From assembly GCA_001600615.1 (NCBI GenBank), contig BCKK01000001.1, positions 530,627 through 594,626 of the forward strand: DNA of 64,000 bases, read 5' to 3'. Origin of the DNA: Dioszegia crocea (taxonomy: Eukaryota > Basidiomycota > Tremellomycetes > Tremellales > Bulleribasidiaceae). Numbering within the stretch: position 1 is the stretch's first letter; every line of letters starts with the position of its first letter. Under the pieces are notes generated by a model. That model was not told the DNA's origin. It did not search any database and was given only the letters and a program-made list of their open reading frames with translations. Made by a program: the position numbers and the translations under genes. Shown piece after piece: positions 22,812 through 33,526 of the stretch.

Positions 22812-25801
22812 TCAGTCGACGTTCTGCCTCCTTCCCCGCTGACCACTATCTGACCCATACCCATCTCCCGGCCCATGCGCCTCCTCTACTCCCCAGCCCG
22901 ACCCAGTCTCTTCGATCTCCACTCCATCATCCTCCCCTGCATGATCACCCTGCACATCCACCCCTCTTCCCCTGCCCCTACCCAACTCACGCCGCTTGCC
23001 CACTCCATCCAACCTCCACCTTCTCCTCTTCTTCAGGGCGGCCTCATAAGATGCACAAACCCACTTAACCCTACCCACCTCATTCCACCTTTCATCCCTG
23101 ACCAGCCGCTGATGTAAGACATCAACATCTCTCCAGAGGATATGAGGCGGTACATCCGCCTCTGCCACTGTCGTCGGATCCGTAAACCGGATTGAGAACC
23201 CGTATTCTTTACTAGGCGTATATGCCTGAGTAATATGATCGGGTGGGTATAACTCGTGGAACTGAGACAGGAGATCCAGCGCCGTAGTCGGATCATCATT
23301 CAGCGCATGTACGCGAATGATGGATCGCCATGCTCGTTCCGTTTGACGTGGGCTTATTCCTAATGAATAGGCTAATCCGGGTTGAGGGGAAGAGTGGAGG
23401 TGCCGAAGTAAGGTTTGGGAGAGGGTGATGTATTCCTCCCAGAGGGTTTGGGCCCATGAGAGTGATGCAGCCCGATCTTCGTTTGCGGAAAGGCCGGACG
23501 AGCGGGAACGCTGACCGACTGAACAGCGTTCGAGAGCATGCAGGTAACTCCACCCATTTCGTCCGGGTGCCGCTGCTCCGCCTGTGGTATCGTAGTATGG
23601 GCTGAGAGCGTCCCATGCGACTCGGCAGTCAGAGATGGAGGGGGCGTGGGCGTACGTGACGGAGAGATAAGAGTTGAGAAGGCGGGTAGTGAGGGTGACG
23701 TCGGAGAAGATTGTGTGTTGTGCTTGCGAGGATGAGGGGGAAGGAAGGAGTGCGTCGAATAGGATCGATGCCTCTCGTAAGGCATCTGCACTGGTGACTG
23801 GCGGATGAGAGGAGAACATGCCACCTCGGGAGTGAAGATCGATTTCGGTTTCTGCCTGAGTGTCGGAGTAGGCGGTCACGTCGAGATCGTCCTCTTCATT
23901 CCACTCTGTACGCTGCTGCTCCGTCTCCATTCTCTCCGCCTCTCCACTTTCTTTCTGCTTCGTGCCCACACCTCCTTCCTTTTCTCGTACCACCACTCTC
24001 CTCAGCGTAGGTTTCCACGCTGCATACGTCATGAACACGCTTGCCATCACGTCCTCATCTACACCCATCCCCTTCATCCCGCCCAGGGCCGCATGCAGCT
24101 TTATACACTCCTGCAGAACCCATCTGGCCCTTGAGAGATCTCCTGCTCGTTTCGTCCCTTCCAATAACGCCTTCCAAGTCTCCTTCGTCGGGATATACCT
24201 CGACATGGATTCTCTCTCCACCTCTCCTCCTCCCATATCCTCTCCCTCGAACCGACCGCCAAAAGGTACATAAGTCGCCTCATGATGCCTAGCAAGCATT
24301 TGCCTAAAGACATCAAATCCTTCCAAATACGTTCCTCTCGTCGAGCACAGACTACGGATATACGCCGTATATTCCCTTTCACCAGGACTTATACGCTGCT
24401 CTTGCGTCATTTGTATCCACAAATCGCGGGCTAATTCAGGTTTGGGATCAGACGATGCGGCACATGAGGCAATCATGGTGCTGTATACCTCTGGCGAGGG
24501 GTGGGGGTGGGCAACGAGGCGCATATGCGTAAAGAGGTCCCAGGCTGTAGAGCGGGTGATGGATGTGGGCGACTGGGTAGTTAGGTGGGTAAGGACGAGG
24601 TTGTATGAGGATTGAGGAGCAGGCTGGGGGGTAGATTCGAATGACCGGAGATGGGCGATAGAAGAGGTGGCGCTGGGATCAGTGAGGAGGTGGGTGCGGA
24701 CAAGAGCGTCTTGTTCGGCTGGCTGGAGCTGGCCTGGTACGTCAGCAGATGAAAAGAATGGGAGATTGGCAAACCAGGGTCTTCAGGACATACCTTGTTG
24801 TCCCATTATCCCCGCGAGAACAAGAACAGTCTCTTCCTCCGCATACCCCAATCCCTTCCTTTGGCGTAATTTGGCAGAGACAATACCATCTAACAACTCA
24901 ACCACCTGTTCCCTTTCCACCAAAACCCCAACCCGAGGCAGGATCTCCAATAAATTGACGAGTGTAGCTGTATCGCCTTGCCTAACCTGGAATATCAGCC
25001 TAAGTCCCGACTAAAGTCCAAGTCTAGAACTTACGCTCTCTTGCAGTAAAGTCCGACTTTCCAACCGACTCAGAAGACCCAGTGGGACTCTGAGACCAGT
25101 TGGACTGGAGCTAGACCCCGAAGACATCTCGTCCTCCTCTGCGAACGTCGTAAGGGTATCGACGATACTTCGTAGCTCCCCGTCACCCTGCGTGATTGCC
25201 GTCTTCTCCCCATCTTTCACCTCTACCCCATCACCCAGAGACGGCAAAAACCTCGCTGCCAATCCGCTCAACACCTTATTCCTCACTTCCTCTTCTCCCA
25301 ATTTGACCCCGCCGCCGATACCGGCCGAAGAAATCCTCTTCAATTCACTCGGTCCGCCTAGCCTTGCCCTCCCATCCTCTTCTCCACTGATCGCCTCAGC
25401 CTCCGGCCCAGATTGGACAACAGCAGCATAAAACTCTCTCAGTTGCTCCTCCGTATATTCCTCCTGAGACCTCTCGACAGCTTGGGTCAATTTCAACTTT
25501 TGCCGGATTTGTAATGCCCGATCACTGGGTAGACTATCTAGCGTCGTAGGTAAGTCGGCATACCGCGATGGTGGAGGTCTGGGTGGAGGAGGTTGATAGA
25601 GGGGGAAAGGCTGAGTAGGAATCTCAGGTAGGTGCAGAGATGAGAGATGGGGTAGAGGGGCTGGAGGGTCGGAATGCGTTCTGATGTTGTCAGCGTAGAT
25701 TGTACAAGGGGGAACGGGGATACTCGCGGTGATGAGAATGGACGGTAAGTTCTCGCTTTGACTGGACGGGCCAGACGTAGCCTAATGAGCCTCGTCAGCA
25801 T
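22812..25801 (-). CDS. Mitochondrial pentatricopeptide repeat (PPR) protein
   Basis: Four exons on the minus strand: 25801-25728, 25680-25035, 24986-24794, 24733-22812 (944 aa). The N-terminus MLTRLIRLRLARPVKARTYR is a clear mitochondrial targeting peptide (Arg-rich, no acidic residues). The centre carries degenerate PPR helices: SYNLVLTHL, AWDLFTHMRLVAH, SPEVYSTMIASCAA, ARDLWIQM, EYTAYIRSLCSTRGT, GFDVFRQML, TWKALLEGTKRAGDLSRARW. More helical pairs follow, including TTALDLLSQFHELYP. The C-terminal tail is basic, then Gly/Asp-rich. Fungal PPR proteins bind organellar RNA and act in mitochondrial mRNA stability, processing or translation. Exon 1 can be joined in frame only with a GC donor (GCGAGT) at 25727. 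Tandem with RPL7, which lies 372 bp upstream. Confidence 0.82.
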
Positions 25802-26173
25802 TGGGTCTAGGGTGTATAGGAGGATAAAGGGCTGGTTTGTGGTCTTGCTTGTGATTTTAGACCGCCTCCACCGCGAAATTCTGATTGCGTAAAGGTGCAG
25901 ATTTGCGCTGCAATGCACGCCAAGGGGTCTCAGTCGACAGCAGTATGGAAGGCTATCGCATACATATGGACAGTAGGGGATTACTCGAACAACGCTGAAA
26001 TGCCATGAAATATGGCAGACCGTAAAGAACGACACTGCCACAAGCTCAGAGGCAAACCAGCAAGCACCCCCACAGTACTGACACACCCCGCACACTGATC
26101 GGAACTGAATACATGCCCTGCACATCCACTCATATTCCCCTCTACACCCCCTAATCCCACACAACAAAATCCC
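25802..26173. other. Promoter of PPR gene and 3' end of RPL7
   Basis: 372 bp between the PPR start codon and the RPL7 stop codon, both on the minus strand. No other gene is seen. Confidence 0.5.
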
Positions 26174-27387
26174 TTACACCATCTGGTGAACGAGCTTGCT
26201 CATGTGCTTCTCCCTGTTTCCGGTGTCACCGCCCTCGACGTAGCCAATGAACTTCTTAGGTCTCCATCCGCCGTTGGGGTTGGAAAGCTTGAAGGGCCAG
26301 AGAGCCGATGTCGCCTGTTTGAAGTTGGGTCCGCAGGTGACAATCTCGTGAACGAGGTCTTCCATGCCTGAATATTAGCGCAAAACTTGTTTCGATAATG
26401 CAAAACTCACAGATGATGCCGAACTTGCCCAATGACTTCTCAATGATGGCGTTGTCGGTGATGGGGATTCGCTGACCGTCAACCTTGGCGTATCCTCGCT
26501 TGTAGACGAGTTCACGGGCAGCCTTGAGGTTAACCTCGCCGTAGGTGATGTAGGGCTCAACAATGTGCAGCATCTGGGTTGTCGCCTTGGTGACGCGGAC
26601 AAAGACACCGTTGTTGATTTGGAGAAGACGGAGGAGCTGGAGGATCTTTTTGGGTTTAGGGGCGATTTTGGAGATACTGTCTAGTCAGCGAATAGTCCGC
26701 AAGGGCAAATATTGCAGACTTACCCCTTCAGACGGACAACAAAGTAAACTTTGGCCTGGGCAGGGACGTAAAAGTCACCAGTCTTGCGTGCTTCACGCTG
26801 GAGACGGACCTCCTCCTTCTCTTGCGAGAGGTACTCCTTCACATACTGGTCGGCGCGCTTGAAGATGACCTTGCGCTTCTGCTTGGACTCCTGTTGTCAT
26901 CAGCACTATTCGTCCCCATATGGAAAAAGAGGTCGGAGGGGGATAGGAAAAAAGGTTCAGTCCCGAAAGATGGTTAAATTTAGGGCAGCATCGAAGTATC
27001 TAGCCCAGGTTATAGGTTATGGTTTTGCATCATGAAAATGGCGAGGGGTGGGGGGCATCGGGAAAACAGCACCAACTCACAGTCTTTGCCTTGGCCGCCG
27101 CCTGGAGCTTGGCCTCTCGGGAAGCCTCGTTGGTTCGTCGCTTCTTGAGCAGCGTCTCGGGGACGGCGATTTGCTAGATGATGTGAGCTCCTGTTCTCTG
27201 TGTATCCATTTCCATATGCGCCATATCCCATCCTCCAGTATCCATCTCCTATTGCCATCCGCTCGATGGAAAATCTTCGTTGAATCTGGTGGAAAGCTCA
27301 CCTCGGCAGATGCGGTACTGTTTTTGTCAGCGTATACTTCGGAGTGATCAACAGGCCATGGGCAACTCACGAAGTAGAAGGAGCCAT
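26174..27387 (-). CDS. RPL7: 60S ribosomal protein L7 (uL30)
   Basis: Six exons on the minus strand: 27387-27371, 27317-27302, 27173-27081, 26890-26724, 26676-26411, 26367-26174 (250 aa, normal for the family). Conserved segments are [127 protein letters not shown] and the final [16 protein letters not shown]. It is a structural component of the large ribosomal subunit. The first two exons are only 17 and 16 nt. Two introns (26891-27080 and 27174-27301) are far longer than the genome norm, and the 190-nt one carries a snoRNA candidate. Divergent from P1 with 299 bp between start codons, suggesting coordinated expression. Confidence 0.96.
26952..27038 (-). ncRNA. Candidate C/D-box snoRNA in RPL7 intron (25S Gm805-type guide)
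   Basis: Inside the 190-nt RPL7 intron (26891-27080). Seen on the minus strand: a C-box-like ATGATGC (27033-27027; consensus RUGAUGA, last base differs) and, 77 nt box to box, a D box CTGA (26960-26957). Directly upstream of the D box is AACCATCTTTCGGGA (26975-26961). Thirteen contiguous bases of it (ACCATCTTTCGGG) are exactly complementary to the conserved LSU rRNA segment CCCGAAAGATGGT. The fifth base upstream of the D box pairs with the G of CCCG, which from memory is yeast Gm805. In yeast, snR39 and snR59, which target the neighbouring Am807, sit in RPL7A/RPL7B introns, so host gene and target region are conserved. Weak points: imperfect C box and no evident terminal stem. Outer ends are approximate. 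Confidence 0.68.
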
Positions 27388-27686
27388 GATGACTATGAAC
27401 CGGACTTGATGGATAGAAGCAGCAGGCAGATTTTGGGTGGAAAACCTCAGTCCAATTCAGATTTGCTAACCGGGGTATTCTGCCACATTCATCTCGGCGT
27501 TACATGCATAGTTTCGCCGAAGGAGCGGTATCAAAAGCCACGTGTCACTACACCCAACGGCTGAGAGGCCAAACTGCCCGTGCCTGACTGAGCCAGCCAT
27601 CGAAATCTTTACTGCCTCTGCGCGCTCTCTCTCCCTTCCTCATCCCTACAGTTTGGCTTAAATCGATTTACTTGAAATCATCAAGA
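27388..27686. promoter_or_regulatory. Divergent promoter RPL7 / P1
   Basis: 299 bp between the start codons of two ribosomal protein genes facing away from each other. The P1-proximal side has a CT-rich tract (about 27610-27650). A shared promoter for two 60S components suggests coregulation; no individual factor site is claimed. Confidence 0.6.
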
Positions 27687-28165
27687 ATGGTGCGCTACCC
27701 CTCAGATGGACCGGAAGAATTATAGCTAATGTTCAGTCTGCCGAACTCGCTGCTACCTACGCTGCGTTGATCCTTGCCGACGAGGGCATTGAGATCACCG
27801 TATGTTAACTTTTTATCCACCTAAATCATCTGCTGATGTATAAGGGCGACAAGATCACCACCCTCACCTCCGCCGCTAAGGTTGAGGTTGAGCCCATCTG
27901 GGCCACCCTCCTCGCCAAGGCCCTCGACGGCAAGAACGTCAAGGACCTCCTCACCAACGTCGGTGGTGGTGGTGCGCCCGCCGCTGCCGGTGCCCCCGCC
28001 GCCGCTGCTGCGTCTGGTGGTGCCGCTGCTGAGGCTGCCCCCGCTGAGGAGAAGAAGGAGGAGGCCAAGGAGGAGTCTGACGACGACATGGTGAGTTGGG
28101 CAATTATTTGGAATTTGCAGAATGTCTTGCTGATGTTTTTTAAGGGCTTCGGTCTGTTCGACTAA
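27687..28165 (+). CDS. RPP1: 60S acidic ribosomal protein P1
   Basis: Four exons: 27687-27689, 27737-27799, 27845-28090, 28145-28165 (110 aa, normal length). Exon 1 is the ATG alone. The protein reads [20 protein letters not shown], then [39 protein letters not shown], an Ala/Gly/Pro hinge and the universal acidic tail ending SDDDMGFGLFD. It forms the ribosomal stalk with P0 and P2 and recruits GTPase elongation factors. Two acceptors (27842-27844 and 28142-28144) are AAG rather than CAG/TAG. The last exon codes only the GFGLFD tail tip. Confidence 0.96.
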
Positions 28166-29036
28166 GCGTCTCGCCCCCCGGTCCTGACATCCTATTCTTT
28201 GCGACAGTTTCTTGTAGAACACCAATGCAAGAACTTAGCACCTCATTTTTTACGGAACCGGATTTCAGTTCGATTGCGAAATTCCCACCTGCTAATGGCA
28301 GGATTCTTCTTGTCTGCCTATCACTGATGTCTTGGTATTCACGTCGATGTTTTGAGTACGGAGCAGGTCAGTAAGACTACTGACCGAAGATTTCATCCAC
28401 CCAAGAGACGGTGCCCTCTGATCTCCAATTCCCAACGCGGAAAGACTGGTGCTTGCGCAGGTAAGGTGGCCTCTATCAATATCTGGCGATCCTTAATTGA
28501 GCGCATGCCTCTTGTTACATGGGAAACATCCGCTTCTGGGAGGACCGCGACAGGAAGGGACTTGGGAAACCCGTTCAGATTTTGGTACTCCCAAGCGCGA
28601 GGCTGCTAGGCGGTACTTCTTCGCCGCGCCCATTAGCCACAGAGTATCGCTGGCTCTGAGGCACTCTGGCAAGACTCTTGTATAGGCACTGGCGACCGTG
28701 AGGCATTTTGGGGCACAGCCAAGACACACATGACAGATCATGACGTACTCGTATAGCATTCGCCACACTGAAATTTGCCACCCGGCAGCGCTATATATCG
28801 GCCCACCTTGCACCATGTCCAGCATACAGCCAGAGAGCCCACCTCGATTGTTTGTCTAGCTTGATTCCTACAGATCGAAGCTAGAGCTCGAGGCGCTAAG
28901 CGTTAAGGCACCAGAAAACAGCGCAAAATCGACAGGCTGCCAGACTGAGCTGCGTGCAACCCCACAACATTCCTCTTCTGTACATACTCTTCTGTACATA
29001 CTCCACCCATCCCACACGACCAATTTTGCCACCGCA
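28166..29036. other. Intergenic region
   Basis: 871 bp. The 3' UTR of P1 (to about 28330) is followed by sequence without supported coding content and by the promoter of the DM9 gene, which includes a short direct repeat (TTCTGTACATACT, twice near 28976-29002). Confidence 0.45.
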
Positions 29037-30676
29037 ATGTACGACCCTTCTGGCACTGCCTCCCCCGACTTACCAGCCTATCGACTCAATGTCAATCCTA
29101 TCACTCCCGGCCCTGCCCCACCGTTATGGTCAGGCTACACACAGTATTACCCCGGTATGGTCGTCTGGCACCGGGGCAGTCTGTGGCGGTGCGAAGTGCC
29201 GCATCTGAGTGATTCGGCTGGTGGAGCGGTGCGTCATCTTTCGCTTTTTGTTCCTTTGCATTCAGCTTGTTCCTTTACATTCAGCGCTGGTTAGACTTTG
29301 GGATAGGCACTGAGGCGATGCAAGGAATGGAGAATGACGAGTTGGGACCTGGGGCCTGGATATCTCGAGCCCCACTTGGTTTAACGTACCAGCCAGCTCA
29401 AGCTGATCCTCTAGCCCGACTCCAACATGCATCTCTGGACGCCTGTATCTTCTACTACGCCATACGGCCAGAATATCCCTCAGCCTGTCGCTCAAGGCTT
29501 CGACGGATCGTATCAGGCCTACGCCAACCCTACGCCGAATTACAGTAGCAATTCAGCCTGGACCTACTCCCATCCTCCTTCACCTAACGCCGGACCTTCC
29601 ACCCAGCCCAACATCATCGCTCTACAGCCCGAACCAATCTACACCTCCACCGCGCAACACCCATTACCAGGGCTCACCCGTAGTCCGGAAAGGGACGACG
29701 CGGACGATTCATCCCCCGATTCACAAGGGACCGTCACTGCCTCCTCCCCCATCCCACGCGGATTTCTCAATTCCAAAACCCCACAATCTGCTTCACCCCA
29801 AATGTCTACTGCCCAATTCTTCACTAGTAAAGCGGACGAATCGCTTCGGTTCCTCATGGCGAAGCAGGAGGGTATTAAGGCGCAGGAGGAGGATGAGTGG
29901 AAGGATGAATTGAAGGGTAAGAGGGTGTGGAGGGTCGGTGGATTGGGTATGTGGGCATATGACCTTAATCCGGGGGTGGAAGAGAGGAAGGCAGCGAGAT
30001 GGAGGAAATGGAGCGAAAAGGGTAAAGGGAGGCAAGAGTGGTTAGACGCCGCAAGAGAACGTACGGCCTTCTACGAGAGTGAGTCTCGGGCAATACGTGA
30101 CAGGGCAACTGCTAACTTTGGCAGAAGCACGCGGAGTCACACCTCTCGTGCAATGGAAGCTCGTCCAACCCTCCTCGGGTCTTCATTTCCCCCCTGACGC
30201 CCTTCAAATAGGGCACGATGGCGGTTCAGTGCACGGTCACCCCCTCTTCTCAGCTCGGGCATGGCACGAGGGCGGTCTTCACCCAGGCAAGGCCGGACCG
30301 CATCTCCAGACCGGGTGCTGTATCTCTTATGGAGGCGCAGAAGTTCTTATGGACACATACGAGGTACTGTGTGCCAAGCCTGATCCGACACTCCTTAAGT
30401 GGGTATGTTTCAGGCACGGTGAGAGTGTCAAGGTGGAGGGATGGCAGCCTGTGGAAGGTGGTCGAGAGCGGGATGGGCAGAGTTTGTTTGTGGCTAAGGG
30501 TGAATGGGAAGGGTGAGTCTTTTTGCTGTTTGTGCGGGTGGGCGCTGATTGGTAGTGGTGAACATCCCGGCAAGTGTCGGATTACGGACGATCATGCGCA
30601 TATTGGTTGGGGAGGGGGAGAAGTTTGGATCAGACCATTTTACGTCCTCGCTTACAACAACGCTGTACGACGATGA
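29037..30676 (+). CDS. Chitin-binding-like (CBM5/12) plus DM9-repeat protein
   Basis: Four exons: 29037-29228, 29415-30078, 30125-30512, 30556-30676 (454 aa). N-terminal module: WSGYTQYYPGMVVWHRGSLW, then RCEVPHLSD and LWTPV. This is the W/Y...G..V...G..yrC...H.s...W.P pattern of CBM5/12 chitin-binding domains. The middle is a Ser/Pro-rich linker and a charged helix (WKDELKGKRVWRVGGLGMWA). The C-terminal half carries two DM9 (DUF3421) repeats: HGHPLFSARAWHEGGLHPGK with CCISYGGAEVLMDTYEVL, then LFVAKGEWEGGEHPGKCRI and WGGGEVWIRPFYVLAY. DM9 proteins in animals bind mannose-type sugars. No signal peptide is visible, so it may act in the cytosol. A 186-nt first intron is required to restore the CBM pattern. 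The carbohydrate-binding role is inferred. Confidence 0.8.
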
Positions 30677-31315
30677 TCTCTACACTTTTCACCTCTCCCT
30701 CCTCCAGCCACATCCCAACATCCTCTGTCGACACTTTACCCCTTTTGCCCCCTATCTTTTCGTCAACACCTTGCTGTCGAATATACGCTGTAGCAAATAA
30801 ACCAACACCTTATACCGCATATATCGGATACCCATCTCTACGTATATACACCTTGGCATCGATACCGTACACCCCAACCTATACCCCGACTCGGACGCAG
30901 AGTGTACTTTAGCACATACAAAGCTGTACGTATACATATGCAAGCATACTTGCCGCTTGGGTTCTGGACATCTGTCCTTGATATCCTTCTGGCAGATGTT
31001 GACAATGGGATCTTCCCTAGTCTTGGGGATGTTCAGAGTTGGACTCGAGAAATGGGTTTGACAGGACCTGCCTTTACCACCTCCAGTTCTGATTGAAAGG
31101 GGGGAGGAGAAGTGGCACGGGGAAAACACGGCCAAAGGGGGGTTCTAGGGGAGATTGCTTTGTCTTGCCTGAGATCGAGGGTGGAGCGGCTTCTCTGCTG
31201 TCCTTACCCTTACTGATTCTAGCGTTCCCACAACATCAGGAAAGAACTCGGATCTCCCCATCCCGTCGTATCAAATCATCTCGGTTCGGTCTTATCCCCA
31301 GTCGACGTCGCCGAA
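30677..31315. other. Intergenic region
   Basis: 639 bp. The first 280 bp contain irregular pyrimidine and TATA-rich repeats (TATACC-, ACGTATATAC-like words), probably 3' UTR. The remainder is the promoter of the next gene. No gene is seen. Confidence 0.45.
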
Positions 31316-33526
31316 ATGTCCTGTATCGCCCCGACCTCAATCGAATACACCACCTCCCTCTTCACGATCCACACCTCCCTCTATACAACACTGACCAATC
31401 TCGAACCCGTAGCATGGGCCGCCCGGACCTCAGCCGACGGGTTGGTATACACTCCAACGAGAACAGTGTCTGTGACGCAATACGTGGCAGTCACGTCCGT
31501 CATACAGCGGGTCGAGGCGGTGAGGACTGTTATTGGGTCTTGTGAGCCAACTGGGGTATCGGCCGAATCCACATCTAGGAGGGCTGAGACAGCTGGAGCT
31601 CAGGTCTCTAGCTCAACCTCGTCTATGCAGTCAATCGCACCAACGTCGATCACACCCATCCCGCCCCCGTCCCCTACTTTACCCTCTCCATCATCCACCT
31701 CAGTCTCCCCGCCATCCTCCTTAGCTCCAATATCCACCACTTCACCCGAACGCGCAGGCCCGACATCGTTTCAGATATCGTCCTCGCTGTCCACACCGCC
31801 CCGTACACGAATCGACAATTTCCCAAACCTCTCTTCGGCATCAGTGGGCTTTGCAGGCCCTGATACTGCGTTCGAGCATCGGCTGGGTCCGGGCGCAGTA
31901 GGCGGATTGGTGGTGAGCGGGCTGGCGATATTGGCGATGGTGTTAGTTGGGTTGTGGTACATTCTTTGGCGATCCAAGGGGGTATCTACCGAGAAGCAGA
32001 GTGGGTTCTGGCAGGGGGGAGGCTTTAGAAGGTGGGCCGGGGGAGGGGGATGGAGATATCTAAAGGGGTCGATGAAAGAGACTCCACACGTCAATCCAGT
32101 GAGTATCTGCGCCACGTCGTTTCAGCCTGTAGTCGTTCAGAAGATGACGAAAGTCGAGTAGCTAAGATTATAGTATGCGGACAAACCCCTCCCTAAGCCT
32201 GTTCACAACACCTATAATCATGGCCAATCATCCACCTCGTCCACTGCCCCCGCGGTCCACAATGGCGAATACACCTCTACCGGCCCGCCAACGCCTATCA
32301 ACCCATATTCAGCCTCATCACCCTCATCCTCCCTGCCTAATTTTCGTCAGTCTCGGCTTCATCTCTCCAGTCCGACTCCGGCAAGCTTGAGCCGTGATGC
32401 TCAGGCGGCAGAGACGCCGAGTCGGATCGGGTCGGTGTGGAGTAGGATGTCGGGGATGGGGTGGCAGATGGGATTATGGGGGAGGGATAGCGGATCGGAG
32501 TCTGCACGCGAGATCATGGTGATGAAGCGGGATACTGCCATCCCTCCTCAAGGGGGAGTATCAGGGGCGGCTGTGTTGGATCTCTTCCCGACCAACGACC
32601 CTGCGTCTGGACAAGAAGACGGAGCATCGAGTATCTCAGGTCTCGTATGGGAGACGGAAATCATAGAGAGGGATCGAGTCGAGTCTGGGAGTGGCTACAG
32701 ATCGTCATCGGGCATAGACACTGCAGCCCCAGCTCGGCCAAGCTCGGAGTATACGCGAGGGGAAGAAGATACATTCAACATGAACGAACCGGCACCTCGT
32801 CTACCGCCCATCCTATCTGTTTTTGATCCGGCCGGTAGACTTCTCTTTCCTCGATTTGGCGCAAGAGCAGAAAGGGATGGGGACGGGGACGCAGCCAAGT
32901 CTAGAGGGTGGAGAGGGAGCGTTATCTCTCCCGCATCAGCGCGAAAACGATCTTCCTCGGCGTGGGCTGGATCGGCAGCGGCGTCAGCGTCGGATGAGCG
33001 TAGTGTGGCATCAGGGAGAAGCGGTGCTAGGCCTCTTGCCGGTCGAAGACGCTCCTCCATATCACCAACAGCATCATCAGTAATCAACAGCTCCACACCT
33101 TCATCGGCATCTTCAACTCTCTTCGCCCGCCCTCCAACCATATCCCATGAATACCCCTTATCACCCACCCTCTTCCCATCTCCATACCTTCAGCCTGGAT
33201 ATCGTACCCCTACACTTCCCCTAAATGTCCGCCGGAGCTCCAAACCATCTCCATTATCGAAATCCCATCCTCGCCGTCCACCCAAGTTGGAATTCTCAGA
33301 AGAAGTCGGTCTGCCCCATCTGTGGTTGGACGAGCAGGGCATCGCGGCTTTCAACCCCTTGTCTAGCACTGCTCGTCGTTCGCCTTTGGCTCGGAAATGG
33401 CCGGCCTCGCGGAAGGTCGGCGATGTTATGCGGGGATCAGGGGGTAGTGCGTATGATGGGATGATGGCGGTGGAGGTGGAGGTGACTCCGACGAGCTATA
33501 TCGTGGGTGCTCTTGCGCACTCATGA
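31316..33526 (+). CDS. Single-pass membrane protein with Ser/Thr/Pro-rich ectodomain
   Basis: Two exons: 31316-32098 and 32174-33526 (711 aa). Residues 1-190 are Thr/Ser/Pro-rich and likely O-glycosylated. A transmembrane helix is at about residues 195-218 (GLVVSGLAILAMVLVGLWYI), followed by a basic WRSK. A cytosolic part of about 490 residues is disordered and Ser/Arg-rich (for example KRSSSAWAGSAAAS, RRSSISPTAS), with many possible phosphorylation sites. There is no cleavable signal peptide at the chosen ATG. The architecture resembles that of fungal wall sensors, but no WSC or Mid2 signature is seen. Family not recognised. Confidence 0.72.

Noticed and set aside
27174..27301. Second long RPL7 intron as another snoRNA host
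   Set aside because: No RUGAUGA box, no CTGA box and no convincing H/ACA elements were found in its 128 nt.
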